A DNA stretch of 64,000 bases from Aeolococcus sp035552595 (GCA_035552595.1 DASZKZ010000032.1:25435-89434), one strand, 5' to 3'; shown: positions 1-8,822, numbered from the stretch's first letter. The notes: a model not told the origin generated them from the letters alone. Translations and numbers: made by a program.

Positions 1-991
1 GCAGCGTGCCGCTGCGCTCGTCACGGTGGAGGGTGGACGACTCCGCGTACCGAATCGGGAGCTCGCGGTAGCTGCGCATTCCCGTTCCGAAGAGGATCAT
101 GTGCCCGGGACAGTTCATGGGCTTGAGGGCGAGCTGCCTGCCTTCGTCTCGTGACGATACGAAGAAGATGTTCTCGGCGTAGTTGTCGTAGTGGCCCGAT
201 GTCTTGTACGTCTCGACATCGAAGAGCAGCGGCGTCTTGACCTCGACGTACCCCCGCTTGCGGTTCTCGTCGCGGCGCAGGTCCTCGAGCGTGTTCCAGA
301 TGATCATCCCCTTGGGATGCCAGAAGGGTGACCCCGGGGAGTGCTCCGAGACATGGAAGAGGTCGAGCTCGGCGCCGAGCCGGCGGTGATCGCGGCGGCG
401 GGCCTCCTCACGCTGGGCGATGAAGGCGTCGAGCTGCTCCCGGTCGAAGAAGGCGGTCCCGTAGACCCGCTGCAGCTGCTCGTTGCGCTCGTCGCCGCGC
501 CAGTAGACCCCGGCGACACGGAGCAGGCGCAGCGCGCGCAGGTGACCGGTGTGGGGGACGTGCGGGCCGCGGCAGAGGTCGACGAAGTCGCCGGTGCGAT
601 AGACGCCGACACTATCGACCTCCTCCGCCATCCTGTCGATGAGGGCCACCTTGAAGGGCTGGTCGATGTCGGTGAACAGCTGCCGTGCGGCCTCGCGCGC
701 GATCACCTCGCGCTCGAACGGGATGCGTCGCTTGGCCAGCTGTCGCATCCGGGCCTCGATGGTGGTCAGGTCCTCCTCGCTGAAGTGGTCGCCGCCGGCG
801 AGGCGGAAGTTGTAGAAGAAGCCCTCCTCGGTGGCCGGGCCGACGTCGTATTTGGCACCGGGAAAGAGCTCGACCACGGCGGCGGCCATGAGGTGTGCTG
901 CGCTGTGGCGGAGGATCTCCAGGGTCAGCTCGGCGGGAGCCTCCAGGGGCGGACCCGCCTCGGCGGAGTCGTCGACGATGTCCTCAGCCAT
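1..991 (-). CDS. thrS: Threonyl-tRNA synthetase, 3' end cut by window edge
   Basis: This enzyme charges tRNA-Thr with threonine in the cytoplasm. About 330 residues are visible and the frame runs off the left edge, so the end of the class II core and the anticodon-binding domain are outside the window. The visible part has the HSAAHLMA (HxxxH) motif and the DLCRGPHVPHTG motif of the editing/SAD region, then the core motif PMNCPGHM near the edge, whose Cys is a zinc ligand in the family. The ATG at 989-991 leaves only about 25 residues before HSAAH, so the N-terminal TGS domain of most bacterial ThrRS is absent. The small Cys-rich gene at 1048-1359 lies just upstream on the same strand. Confidence 0.95.
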   Translation of the reverse strand, partial: MAEDIVDDSAEAGPPLEAPAELTLEILRHSAAHLMAAAVVELFPGAKYDVGPATEEGFFYNFRLAGGDHFSEEDLTTIEARMRQLAKRRIPFEREVIAREAARQLFTDIDQPFKVALIDRMAEEVDSVGVYRTGDFVDLCRGPHVPHTGHLRALRLLRVAGVYWRGDERNEQLQRVYGTAFFDREQLDAFIAQREEARRRDHRRLGAELDLFHVSEHSPGSPFWHPKGMIIWNTLEDLRRDENRKRGYVEVKTPLLFDVETYKTSGHYDNYAENIFFVSSRDEGRQLALKPMNCPGHMILFGTGMRSYRELPIRYAESSTLHRDERSGTL

Positions 992-1047
992 AGCGGCGAA
1001 TTGTAGATGCTGTCAGGCGCCTCCCCGCCCCACCGCCAGGCTGTGCG

Positions 1048-1359
1048 TCAACTGCAGAGTCGGGACATCCCCTGCGGAACGTCCTCGCGGGCCTCGGCGA
1101 TGCGCGAGATGGCCGCCTCGGGGTTGTTCGCGAGGTTGAGCCCGAGTGTGAGCTGCCGTGTCATCGGGAGCACGCGCCGGCTGGAGCGCTGCGCCGAGAC
1201 GCGAAGGCGGGCATGCCGCTCGGGGTCGATGGCGCAGCAGCGGACGCTGCAGTACTTGGCGATCCGCTTCTTCACCGGATTCGAGCAACCGCCGCGAATG
1301 CAGATGCGGCACGTCACCCGCTGGGAGGCGGGGTCATCGGAGTCGCGTCCGCCATGCAC
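1048..1359 (-). CDS. Small Cys-rich putative zinc-finger protein (103 aa)
   Basis: I do not recognise a named family. The translated frame opens with GTG and contains a Cys cluster (CRIC, GGC, then YCSVRCC at about residues 17-42) followed by basic residues, the layout of a small treble-clef or zinc-ribbon DNA/RNA-binding protein. It is oriented like thrS and ends 56 bases upstream of it. A longer plus-strand open frame (1007-1489) covers the same DNA but is Arg/Ser-rich and has no recognisable motif, so the minus-strand reading is preferred. The start codon is uncertain and the C-terminal half looks low-information. Function unknown. Confidence 0.45.
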   Translation of the reverse strand: MHGGRDSDDPASQRVTCRICIRGGCSNPVKKRIAKYCSVRCCAIDPERHARLRVSAQRSSRRVLPMTRQLTLGLNLANNPEAAISRIAEAREDVPQGMSRLCS

Positions 1360-1566
1360 GGGCCGCAGTGTCTGCCGACCTCTCGTCGGTTGTCAACGCC
1401 TCCAGCGACGAGTCAGCGCGCTCCGCGGTGCACAACTCAGCTCGAGGCTGCCGTCCGGGCCTGTGCATAGTGTGGACAACCCCTCGTGACGATCGCGGGT
1501 GACCTGTGGGCAAGGTGTGCGTAGGAAACCGCAGATCAAGAATTCTTAAGATTCGTACCAGCTCAC
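1360..1566. promoter_or_regulatory. Intergenic region with DnaA-box-like 9-mers and an AT-rich palindrome
   Basis: This 207-base divergent region separates the small minus-strand gene from the only plus-strand protein gene. It holds TGTGGACAA (1471-1479), an exact reverse complement of the high-GC DnaA box TTGTCCACA. TGTGGGCAA (1505-1513) matches with one change, and TGTGCATAG (1462-1470) abuts the perfect site with weaker similarity. At 1540-1549 lies the palindrome AAGAATTCTT inside the only AT-rich patch nearby. TAAGAT at 1547-1552 could be a -10 element for the gene starting at 1567, although no good -35 is visible. The DnaA reading is tentative, since no dnaA, dnaN or origin gene context is present. 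Confidence 0.25.
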
Positions 1567-3045
1567 ATGCGCAGGGTGCCACGCGACCACACCACCACCG
1601 TCATCGCCGCCTCTGCCCTCATGGCGGCGGGCGTCACCCTGTATCAGTTGAGCCGCCCCGGCTCTCTGTTCGGCGCCACCGCTGACATCGCCGTGTACCT
1701 GGGGGGCTCGATCCGGCTGGTCCACGGGGCTCTTCCCTACCGCGACTTCGTGTACGTCGAACCTCCGGGCTTCGTTCTGCTGGCAACCCCGTTCGCGTTT
1801 CTCTCCGAGGTCCTGGGCAGCAGAGACGCGCTTGCCATCCTCCGTCTCTGCACGCCGCTTGTCGCGGTGCTGAGCGTGGTCCTGGTGGGCCGTCTGGTGC
1901 GCCACCGTGGAGCCGCCGCAACGCTCGTCGCCTGCGGCGTCATGGCCCTGTTCCCGGCGGAGCTCTACGCACTCCACAGCGTGCTGCTCGAGCCCGTGCT
2001 CGAGCTGTGCTGTCTGGGCGGCGCCTGCCTCGTCTTCGACGGCGACAGCTTCGCGGCACCTCGACGTCTGGCCGTCGGTGGGGCGGTGTTCGGATTGGCG
2101 GTGAGCGTCAAGCTGTCCGCGCTCATCCCCATGCTGATCGTGCTGGCGCTGTGCCTGCCCCAGCTTCGCCGTCGCGCCCTCCCCTTCGCGTGTGGAGCGG
2201 TGGCCGGTTGCGCGCTCCCTGCGCTCCCGTTCCTGCTGGTGGCTCCGGCGGCCATGTATCGCGACGTGGTCGCCACCCAGCTGGGCCGGATCCCAGCCAG
2301 CGGACGGGTGCCGCTGCTCACCCGGCTCGGTGACATCACCGGCGCGTCCGCGTTCGGCGGCGGGACCACCGCGGCCATCATCGTGGCAATGGTTCTGTGC
2401 GGCCTCGTGGCCGGGGCGTTTGTCCTGTCACGGCGACGGCCCGCACCCCTGGAATGGTTCGCTCTCGGCTCGGTGGCGGCGCTCACCGCGGCCCAGCTGG
2501 TGCCGGCGCAGTACTACACCCACTACGCCGCTGTCATCGCCCCCTTCCTGTCCATCCTCCTGGCGGTTGCGCTGGCACGGCTCCGCCTCGCTCGTTCACC
2601 GAAGCTCTCGCTGGCGATCGCCGCGGGCGCGGTGGCGCTCCTGCTCATCGATCAGGTCGCCTACGTACGCGGCCAGTCGACCCCGGATGTGCAGGCGGCG
2701 GTCGACTCGGTCATCCCGCCGGGAGGCTGCGCCGTGTCCGACGCACCGAGGATTCTGGTCACCACCGATCGGTTTGTGGCCGCCACTCGGGGGTGCACGA
2801 CCATGGCCGATCCCGGCGGCACCGTGCTTGCCCTCGACAGCAGCGCGGAGGCATCACGGGTGTGGAGCGCTGTCGTCCACCACGTCGACTATGTGGTCAC
2901 CGCCACCCCGATCGGGGCGTGGGCCGTGCCCGCCGCTGCCTCCCTGTACGTGGAACAGCACTTCACGGTGGTGCGGTCAGGGAGCCTGCTCATCTACGTG
3001 CGCCGGGGCCGGCCCGCGGGACCGGGGCAGCCGGTGGCTCCGTAG
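1567..3045 (+). CDS. Polytopic membrane glycosyltransferase-like protein (GT-C / GT39-like)
   Basis: A 492-residue integral membrane protein with roughly ten hydrophobic segments. The first extracytoplasmic loop contains LPYRDFVYVEPPG (about residues 57-69), the acidic/PPG pattern seen in GT-C glycosyltransferases of the GT39/ArnT/DUF2029 type, which transfer sugars from polyprenyl-phosphate donors. The C-terminal ~120 residues after the last helix form a soluble domain. It is the only plus-strand protein gene in 64 kb. No ribosome-binding site precedes the ATG and a possible -10 lies only about 15 bases upstream, so the message could be leaderless. The substrate cannot be told from sequence; annotation as a mannosyltransferase would be a guess. 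Confidence 0.8.
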   Translation: MRRVPRDHTTTVIAASALMAAGVTLYQLSRPGSLFGATADIAVYLGGSIRLVHGALPYRDFVYVEPPGFVLLATPFAFLSEVLGSRDALAILRLCTPLVAVLSVVLVGRLVRHRGAAATLVACGVMALFPAELYALHSVLLEPVLELCCLGGACLVFDGDSFAAPRRLAVGGAVFGLAVSVKLSALIPMLIVLALCLPQLRRRALPFACGAVAGCALPALPFLLVAPAAMYRDVVATQLGRIPASGRVPLLTRLGDITGASAFGGGTTAAIIVAMVLCGLVAGAFVLSRRRPAPLEWFALGSVAALTAAQLVPAQYYTHYAAVIAPFLSILLAVALARLRLARSPKLSLAIAAGAVALLLIDQVAYVRGQSTPDVQAAVDSVIPPGGCAVSDAPRILVTTDRFVAATRGCTTMADPGGTVLALDSSAEASRVWSAVVHHVDYVVTATPIGAWAVPAAASLYVEQHFTVVRSGSLLIYVRRGRPAGPGQPVAP

Positions 3046-3074
3046 AGCCGGCCCGGGGCACGTCAGAAGGGCGG

Positions 3075-3151
3075 TGGTGGGCGCAATTGGATTCGAACCA
3101 ATGACCTCTGCGATGTCAACGCAGCGCTCGTACCAGCTGAGCTATGCGCCC
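3075..3151 (-). tRNA. tRNA-Val (GAC), 3' CCA encoded
   Basis: The reverse complement folds as a full cloverleaf. The acceptor arm GGGCGCA pairs with TGCGCCC. The D arm is GCTC/GAGC, the anticodon arm CTGCG/CGCAG has loop TTGACAT (anticodon GAC), and the T arm ATTGG/CCAAT carries TTCGAAT. The discriminator A is followed by CCA in the genome. It reads valine GUC codons, which are abundant in this GC-rich DNA. It lies just downstream of the convergent plus-strand membrane gene. Confidence 0.97.
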
Positions 3152-3227
3152 GCACGCGCGGCGATGGCGGGTTCCCCGGCGACGCGATGATACCAGCCGC
3201 GCTCTCCGCTCCCCAGCCCGATCCGGG

Positions 3228-3413
3228 CTAGACGCGAGCCTTGCGCGACCGGCCCACGCTCTTCCGCGCGATGCTGAGGTCATCCGCGGTCACCTCGACT
3301 CGCAGCACGCCCTCACATTCGTGGCAGACGACGTGAAAGGCCTCCGGCCGCGCGATCGGCCGTGCCACCGCCTGGCGATGACCGCAGCACTCACACGTGA
3401 CGATGGCCCGCAT
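3228..3413 (-). CDS. Small zinc-ribbon protein (61 aa)
   Basis: A 61-residue protein with CECCGH at residues 7-12 and CHEC at about 30-33, giving a two-knuckle Cys4 zinc ribbon. A basic C-terminal tail (RKSVGRSRKARV) follows. It starts with ATG and stands alone between the MFS gene and tRNA-Val. Proteins of this size and layout are common as uncharacterised nucleic-acid or protein-binding factors in GC-rich bacteria. The paired cysteines and well-formed start argue that it is real, but no specific role can be assigned. Confidence 0.7.
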   Translation of the reverse strand: MRAIVTCECCGHRQAVARPIARPEAFHVVCHECEGVLRVEVTADDLSIARKSVGRSRKARV

Positions 3414-3534
3414 GTCGTCTCCCGCATCTCCGCTATCGACCCTTCTGAGGTGGGCGAGAGCTTTGCACCGGGTGATGCGTCGCGGCTGAAGATGACGAAT
3501 CCGCGACGGGTCCGTTGCAAGCTCGCGACCTCGC

Positions 3535-4923
3535 TCAGCCGGGCGGTGTGATCACGGTGTCGAGCACGGCCAGCCGGTGCCAGAAGGCGAGCCGGACGAC
3601 GACGGCGCCGGCCAGGATGATCACGCCAAGTCCGGCCACAACGGCGGCGACCCCCACCGCGTCGGCGATGACCCCGGCGACCAGCAGTGGGATGGCGACC
3701 GCGGCGTTGATGACGGCGAAGATGCCCCCGAAGATGCGCCCCCGGCTCTCTTCGTCGGTGCGCTCCTGGAGGATGGTGAACGCCGGGATGAGCAGGGCGC
3801 CCAGCGCGCAGCCGAAGATCGCGCTGAGCACCATCAGGATGGGGATCACCCCCGCTTCGGCATCGAAGCCGCGGAGAAGCGGCGGCGTGGCCCCGATGGC
3901 GGCGAGCGAGGCCCCGCCGACTGCCAGCGCCGCGACCAGCGTGGAGGCCTTGGAGAGGTGATTGCCGGCACGCTGGGCCAGCACGGCGGCCATCGCCACC
4001 AGGCCCAGGGTCGCCGGGATCAGCACCAGGTAGGTGTCCTGATCGGAACGATGCAGCTCACGCACCATGAACACCGGGCCCAGCGCGAACACGGTGAAGA
4101 CGACGATGAGGGCCACAGCGAGCTGGTAGAGGCCAAGGCGGATCGCCGCGTTGCCGGCGATCAGGCGGATGCCCTCGCGGAGCTCGCGGCCCAGGCTGGC
4201 GGCGCGCTCAGGAACGGTGCGCACCCGCAGAGGGGTGGCAATGCGCCAGATGGCCACGGCGGCCAGCGCGAAGAGCGCCGTGGCGATGTAGAAGGGAGCG
4301 CGCTCCCCGACCAGGCGGATGGCCAGCGTCGCCGCGGGTACGCCGATGACCAGGGTGACGATCACCGTGGTCATGAACATCGAGGTCGCTCCCATGATCT
4401 GGTCACGCCTGACCAGGGAGGGGATGCTCGCCGCCTCCGCGGGGGCGAAGAGCTGTCCGATCGAGCTGAACAGGAACGTGATGACGATCAGCGGCCACGC
4501 CTGGTCGCCGACCACGGGGAGCACCTCGACGAGGGGGATGAGCAGGATCAGCCCGCCGCGGATGGCGTTGGTCGCGATCATCAGCGTGCGCTTGTCATGG
4601 CGATCCGCGTACACGCCCGCCGGCGCGCTCAGAAAGACCGAGGGCAGCGTGTACGCGATCATCAGCGCCGACTGGATCGAGGCCTTGTGACTGAGGTCGA
4701 AGACCACGATGAGCAGCGTGAACATGAGGAACTTGTCGGCCAGCTGGCTGGCCGCCTGGGCCAGCCAGAGCAGGCGAAAGTCGCGGTGCGCCAGGACCGC
4801 GCCAAAGCCCTGCCGGCCGTCCTGCAGCGGGGGCACCGCCGGACGCACCTGGTGGAGCTGGCGCCGGGAGGCGGGCGGCGCGATCTCGTCGTCGGGCGGG
4901 AACGCGGTCCTCGGTTCGTTCAC
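3535..4923 (-). CDS. Major facilitator superfamily efflux transporter
   Basis: A 462-residue, 12-helix inner-membrane transporter of the MFS-3 (EntS/macrolide-efflux-like) type. After a ~45-residue cytoplasmic tail the first helix begins near FRLLWLAQAASQLADKF. The loop between helices 2 and 3 has GVYADRHDKR, the MFS signature A motif (GxxxDRxxRR). It probably exports a small molecule by proton antiport; the substrate is unknown. The GTG start overlaps the rsmA stop by 4 bases (GTGA), so the two genes are translationally coupled although unrelated in function. Confidence 0.88.
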   Translation of the reverse strand: MNEPRTAFPPDDEIAPPASRRQLHQVRPAVPPLQDGRQGFGAVLAHRDFRLLWLAQAASQLADKFLMFTLLIVVFDLSHKASIQSALMIAYTLPSVFLSAPAGVYADRHDKRTLMIATNAIRGGLILLIPLVEVLPVVGDQAWPLIVITFLFSSIGQLFAPAEAASIPSLVRRDQIMGATSMFMTTVIVTLVIGVPAATLAIRLVGERAPFYIATALFALAAVAIWRIATPLRVRTVPERAASLGRELREGIRLIAGNAAIRLGLYQLAVALIVVFTVFALGPVFMVRELHRSDQDTYLVLIPATLGLVAMAAVLAQRAGNHLSKASTLVAALAVGGASLAAIGATPPLLRGFDAEAGVIPILMVLSAIFGCALGALLIPAFTILQERTDEESRGRIFGGIFAVINAAVAIPLLVAGVIADAVGVAAVVAGLGVIILAGAVVVRLAFWHRLAVLDTVITPPG

Positions 4924-5789
4924 GGCTGTCCGTCAAGGGTACGGGCCGCCTCGGCGACCCTGTGCCACTCGGCGACATCCAGGGTGCCGGGACGACGGCC
5001 GGGGTCGATGCCCGCGGCCGCCAGCCAGGCCATGCCGCGGCGCTCCTCCCCGCCGGCCGCATGGGTGATGCCGTGGCGGAGCGTCTTGCGGCGCATCTGA
5101 AAGGCGAGGCGGGCGACATCGAGGGCCGCCTGCCGCGCGGGAGCGTCCAGCTGCCGCGCGGGACGGAGGCGCACCACGCTGGAGTGCACGGCGGGGGGGG
5201 GATCGAAGCTCGAGGGCGCCACGTCGCGCACCCGTTCGACCGTGGCCACGCTGCGCACCGCAACGGTGGCCAGGCTCCACGCTCCCGGGGCGGCGGCGAG
5301 CCTCGCCGCCACCTCGCGCTGGACCATGAACACGGCGCGCTGCGGGGGGACCGCAAGCTCGAAGAGACGGCTGAGCAGCGGCGTGGTGATGCTGTACGGG
5401 ATGTTGCCGGCGGCCAGCCAGCCCTCCGCCAGCCCGAGGCTCGAGGGGTCGACGCGCAGCGCGTCACCGTGCACCACCTCGACGTTGTCCCGGTCGCGCT
5501 GCGTGATCCGGGTCGCCGCCACGCAGCGTTCGTCGATGTCGAGCGCGATCACCCGCCTGACCCGTCTCGCGAGCTCGCCCGTCAGAGTGCCGATCCCAGG
5601 CCCGATCTCGAACACCTGGTCGTCCGCGGTGGGCTCGAGCGCGCTGACGATGTCGTCGAGGACGGCCCTGTCGACCAGGAAGTTCTGCCCCAGATCCCGG
5701 TTGGCCACCAGGCCCACCCGGCGCGCCACGGCGTACAGCGTCTCGGGGTCGCAGAGGTCGGCCCGAGGCGGCGCCCGATGCTCGGTCAC
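4920..5789 (-). CDS. rsmA: 16S rRNA dimethyladenosine transferase (KsgA/RsmA)
   Basis: RsmA dimethylates the two adjacent adenosines of the helix 45 loop in 16S rRNA using S-adenosylmethionine, a late checkpoint of 30S assembly. The 289-residue protein shows the SAM-binding region FEIGPGIGTLTGELA after the family opening QNFLVDRAVLDDIV. The catalytic motif NIPYSITTPLL is present, followed by the C-terminal helical domain. The GTG start overlaps the tatD stop (GTGA), and its own stop overlaps the MFS gene. The metG-tatD-rsmA order is a common bacterial arrangement, which supports the call. Confidence 0.96.
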   Translation of the reverse strand: MTEHRAPPRADLCDPETLYAVARRVGLVANRDLGQNFLVDRAVLDDIVSALEPTADDQVFEIGPGIGTLTGELARRVRRVIALDIDERCVAATRITQRDRDNVEVVHGDALRVDPSSLGLAEGWLAAGNIPYSITTPLLSRLFELAVPPQRAVFMVQREVAARLAAAPGAWSLATVAVRSVATVERVRDVAPSSFDPPPAVHSSVVRLRPARQLDAPARQAALDVARLAFQMRRKTLRHGITHAAGGEERRGMAWLAAAGIDPGRRPGTLDVAEWHRVAEAARTLDGQP

Positions 5790-6595
5790 ATCTCTGGCCC
5801 CGGCAGGCCGAAGAGACGGCGCGCGCTGGCGGTGGACTGCGCTCGCACCAGCTCCGGGTCGGCACAGCGGAGCGCAGCCACCGCCGCCGCCGTGGCGGCC
5901 ACGTACCCGGGGAGGTTGGGCCGGCCGCGATGCGGAACCGGCGCCAGGAAGGGCGAATCCGTCTCGACCACGTAGTCGCCGGAGCCGACGGCGCGAACCG
6001 CGTCCTGCTGAGGCTCGCTGCGCGGGAAGGTGATGATCCCCGAGAACGAGATCATGAACCCGGCGGCGATGCAGCGCCGGGCGAACCCCGCGTCACCGCT
6101 GAAGCAGTGCATCACTCCGCCCACATCGGGGTGGCGGCGTAGCGCGGAGAGCACCTCCGCGTGGGCGTCGCGGTCGTGGACGACCACCGGTTTGCGGTGG
6201 CCGGCGGCGAGGTCGAGCATGCTGTGGATGGCGCGCTCCTGAACATCGAGAGGCGTGTCGTGGTAGCCGGGACGAAAGTAGAGGTCGATGCCGATCTCGC
6301 CCACCGCCACGGCCCGGGGATGATCGAGCAGCTCCCCGAGCGCGCTCAGCTGCGCGCTGTCGGGAGCCCGGGGCTCATGAGGATGCCAGCCCACCGTGAA
6401 CCAGACGTTGTGGTGCGTCTCGGCGAGGAGCCGGTTGCGATCCGAGTCCTCGACGTTGAGGCCGACGGTGACCATCTGCTCCACCCCCGCCTCGTCTGCG
6501 CTCTCCAGCGCCGCTTCGAGGAGGCCGCGTTCCTGAAGGAGGACGAGATGGCAGTGGCTGTCGACCAGAGGCGAGAGCTGTGCCGTGTCGCTCAT
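5786..6595 (-). CDS. tatD: TatD-family metal-dependent hydrolase/DNase
   Basis: A TIM-barrel metallohydrolase of the TatD/YcfH family; family members act as 3'-5' DNases or amidohydrolases. The 269 residues from ATG 6595 begin close to DSHCHL (HxH metal site). The other ligands are GEIGIDLY (Glu), VVHDRDAH (His), MHCFSGD (His) and ETDSPFLAP (Asp), so the two-metal centre is complete. The open frame extends 73 codons further upstream into metG, but that part is antisense-like Arg/Gly sequence. The chosen ATG overlaps the metG stop as ATGA. Confidence 0.94.
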   Translation of the reverse strand: MSDTAQLSPLVDSHCHLVLLQERGLLEAALESADEAGVEQMVTVGLNVEDSDRNRLLAETHHNVWFTVGWHPHEPRAPDSAQLSALGELLDHPRAVAVGEIGIDLYFRPGYHDTPLDVQERAIHSMLDLAAGHRKPVVVHDRDAHAEVLSALRRHPDVGGVMHCFSGDAGFARRCIAAGFMISFSGIITFPRSEPQQDAVRAVGSGDYVVETDSPFLAPVPHRGRPNLPGYVAATAAAVAALRCADPELVRAQSTASARRLFGLPGPEM

Positions 6596-8136
6596 TCGGA
6601 GGCGAGCACGGCCTCGCGGTCGATCCGGGGGAAGAGGATCTCCCCCACCCTGATGGCGGCGCCCGCGACCAGCCGCGGCCAGGAGCCCAGCTCGCCGGTG
6701 AGGTCGCCGGACAGGTCCAGCCCCATCTCCTCCGCCACGCGCGCCGTGGCGCGCGGGATCACCGGATGGAGGAGCATGGTCGACACTCGAACCGCCTCGA
6801 GAAGCTCGGCGCACACCGTCCCGAGGCGCGCGTCGCCCTCGCGGTGGAGCACCCAGGGGGCCGTCTCCTCGATGTACTTGTTGGCCCTGCCGACCAGCTG
6901 ACGGGCCGCTGCCAGCCCCTCGCTGAACTCGAGCCGGTCGAGGGCGGCGTCGTAGACAGGGACGATGCGCGCCGCGGTCTCGCGCAGCTCGTCGTCGATG
7001 GGCAGGCGCGCGGCCATCTCGGGCACCACCCCACCGAAGTAGCGCTGCACCATCTTGGTGGTTCGCGACACCAGGTTGCCGTAGTCGTTGGCGAGGTCGG
7101 CGTTGTAGCGGTCGACGAGGTTGGCGATCGAGAAATCGCCGTCACGGTCGAACGGGATCTCGCTGAGCAGCACCCAGCGCACCGCGTCGCTGCCGAACTG
7201 GTCGACCAGCTGCATGGGCTCGACGAAGATGCCGCGGCTCTTGCTCATCTTCTCGCCCGCGAGGGTGATGAAGCCATGGGCGTGCACCGTGCGGGGCAGG
7301 GGCAGGTCCGCCGCCATGAGGATGGCCGGCCAGGTGATGGCGTGGAACCGCGTGATGTCCTTGCCGATGACGTGGACGTCGGCCGGCCAGAAGCGCGCGA
7401 ACTCCTCTCCGTCGGGGTACCCGACCCCTGTCATGTACGCCGGGAGCGCGTCCAGCCACACCCAGATCACCTGGGAGCTGTCCCCGGGAACCGGGATGCC
7501 CCATCGGGAGAATCCGCGCGAGATGCTGATGTCGGTGAGCCCGCCGCGGATCACGTTGAGCATCTCGTTGCGACGCGATGCCGGGACCAGGAACTCCGGA
7601 CGGCGTTCGTAGAGATCGAGAAGAGGCTCCGCGAAGTCGCTGAGGCGGAAGAACCAGTTCTGCTCCTCCACCCACTCCACCGGGCTGCCGTGCACCGGAC
7701 ACATCCCGGCGACGATCTCCTTGTCGGTGTAGAACTGCTCGCACGATGGGCAGAACCAGGCGCGATACCAATCCTTGTAGATCTGCCCGGCGTCGGCGAG
7801 CGCTCCCCACAGCGTCTCGGCAGTCCGGCGATTGGCGTCGCTGCTGGTGCGCACAAAGGCGGTGGGCTGCACGTCGAACGCCCGCATCATGGCGGTGAAT
7901 GCCGCCACCTGGCGGGTGGTGAAATCTGCGGGCTCCTCTCCGCGGGCGCGGGCGGCGCGCTCGACGGACTGGCTGTGCTCATCGCTGCCGACCGTGAAGC
8001 GGACGTCGGCGCCGCGCAGCCGGCGGTGGCGGGCGAGCACGTCGCAGCCGATCTTCTCGTACGCGTGACCGAGGTGCGGATCGCCGTTGACGTAATCGAT
8101 TGCCGCGGTCACGTAGAAGTGCTCAGGTCGGCTCAC
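6592..8136 (-). CDS. metG: Methionyl-tRNA synthetase
   Basis: MetRS attaches methionine to initiator and elongator tRNA-Met. This is a compact ~514-residue class I enzyme. The HIGH-type motif is DPHLGHAYEK, a zinc knob is formed by CPSC and CPVHG, and the KMSKS loop is GEKMSKSRG. An anticodon-binding helical domain follows, and there is no C-terminal tRNA-binding (EMAP) extension. The GTG at 8134-8136 is chosen because GGAG lies 10 bases upstream and the protein then begins SRPEHFYVTAAI. An alternative GTG at 8166 would add ten residues inside rsmI. Confidence 0.95.
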   Translation of the reverse strand: MSRPEHFYVTAAIDYVNGDPHLGHAYEKIGCDVLARHRRLRGADVRFTVGSDEHSQSVERAARARGEEPADFTTRQVAAFTAMMRAFDVQPTAFVRTSSDANRRTAETLWGALADAGQIYKDWYRAWFCPSCEQFYTDKEIVAGMCPVHGSPVEWVEEQNWFFRLSDFAEPLLDLYERRPEFLVPASRRNEMLNVIRGGLTDISISRGFSRWGIPVPGDSSQVIWVWLDALPAYMTGVGYPDGEEFARFWPADVHVIGKDITRFHAITWPAILMAADLPLPRTVHAHGFITLAGEKMSKSRGIFVEPMQLVDQFGSDAVRWVLLSEIPFDRDGDFSIANLVDRYNADLANDYGNLVSRTTKMVQRYFGGVVPEMAARLPIDDELRETAARIVPVYDAALDRLEFSEGLAAARQLVGRANKYIEETAPWVLHREGDARLGTVCAELLEAVRVSTMLLHPVIPRATARVAEEMGLDLSGDLTGELGSWPRLVAGAAIRVGEILFPRIDREAVLASE

Positions 8137-8138
8137 GT

Positions 8139-8822
8139 TCAGCTGGCTCCGATGAGAACTGTGCACTCGCCCCGTGGCGGATGCGCGGCGAAGGACTCCG
8201 CCAGCGATGCCGCGGTGCCGGTGTGGAAGGTCTCGTGGACTTTAGTCAATTCGCGGGCAACCACCACCGGTCGCTCGCCGCAGCTGGGGGCGATCAGGGT
8301 CAGGGTCCGGGCCAGGCGCACCGGGGATTCGAAGAACGCCACGGTGGCATCGCTGAGCAGTCCCGTCTCCACGGAGCGGCGCAGCTTGCCGGGGCTTCGC
8401 GGCAGAAAACCCAGGAAGCACACCCTGTCCCCGCGCAGTCCGCTCGCCGCCAGAGCAGCGGTGAGCGCGGAGGGGCCGGGGACGGGCACCACGCCGATTC
8501 CGGCCTGGCGGGCGGCCCGCACCAGCATGGCGCCAGGGTCACTGACCACCGGCGTGCCGGCATCGGTGCAGAGCGCCAGCGTCTCCCCCGCCAGGAGCCG
8601 GTCGACGAGGGCAGGCACACGACGCGTCTCGGCATGCGCCGGCAGCGAGAGCAGTTCCCGGGCGAGGCCGTGCGCGGTGAGCAGCCGGCGGGTGCGCCGG
8701 GTGTCCTCCGCCACCACCGCGTCGCACTCGCGCAGCACGCGCAGCGCCCGCAGCGTGATGTCCTCGAGGTTGCCGATGGGCGTGGCCACGACGTGGAGGA
8801 CTCCCGTCCGCCCGGTGCTCAA
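8139..8822 (-). CDS. rsmI: 16S rRNA 2'-O-ribose methyltransferase RsmI
   Basis: RsmI methylates the 2'-OH of C1402 in 16S rRNA, in the decoding centre. The 227-residue protein is a tetrapyrrole-methylase-fold enzyme with VVATPIGNLEDIT at residues 10-22 and AEDTRRTRRLL, followed by the SAM-site glycine segment ALCTDAGTPVVSDPG. The length fits the shorter members of the family. It starts with TTG, and TTGA overlaps the nadE stop by 4 bases. It lies directly before metG, a frequent pairing. Confidence 0.94.
   Translation of the reverse strand: MSTGRTGVLHVVATPIGNLEDITLRALRVLRECDAVVAEDTRRTRRLLTAHGLARELLSLPAHAETRRVPALVDRLLAGETLALCTDAGTPVVSDPGAMLVRAARQAGIGVVPVPGPSALTAALAASGLRGDRVCFLGFLPRSPGKLRRSVETGLLSDATVAFFESPVRLARTLTLIAPSCGERPVVVARELTKVHETFHTGTAASLAESFAAHPPRGECTVLIGAS

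Noticed and set aside
1007..1489. Plus-strand open frame of 160 codons
   Set aside because: Arg/Ser/Cys-rich without motif, and overlaps the Cys-patterned minus-strand gene and the intergenic region.
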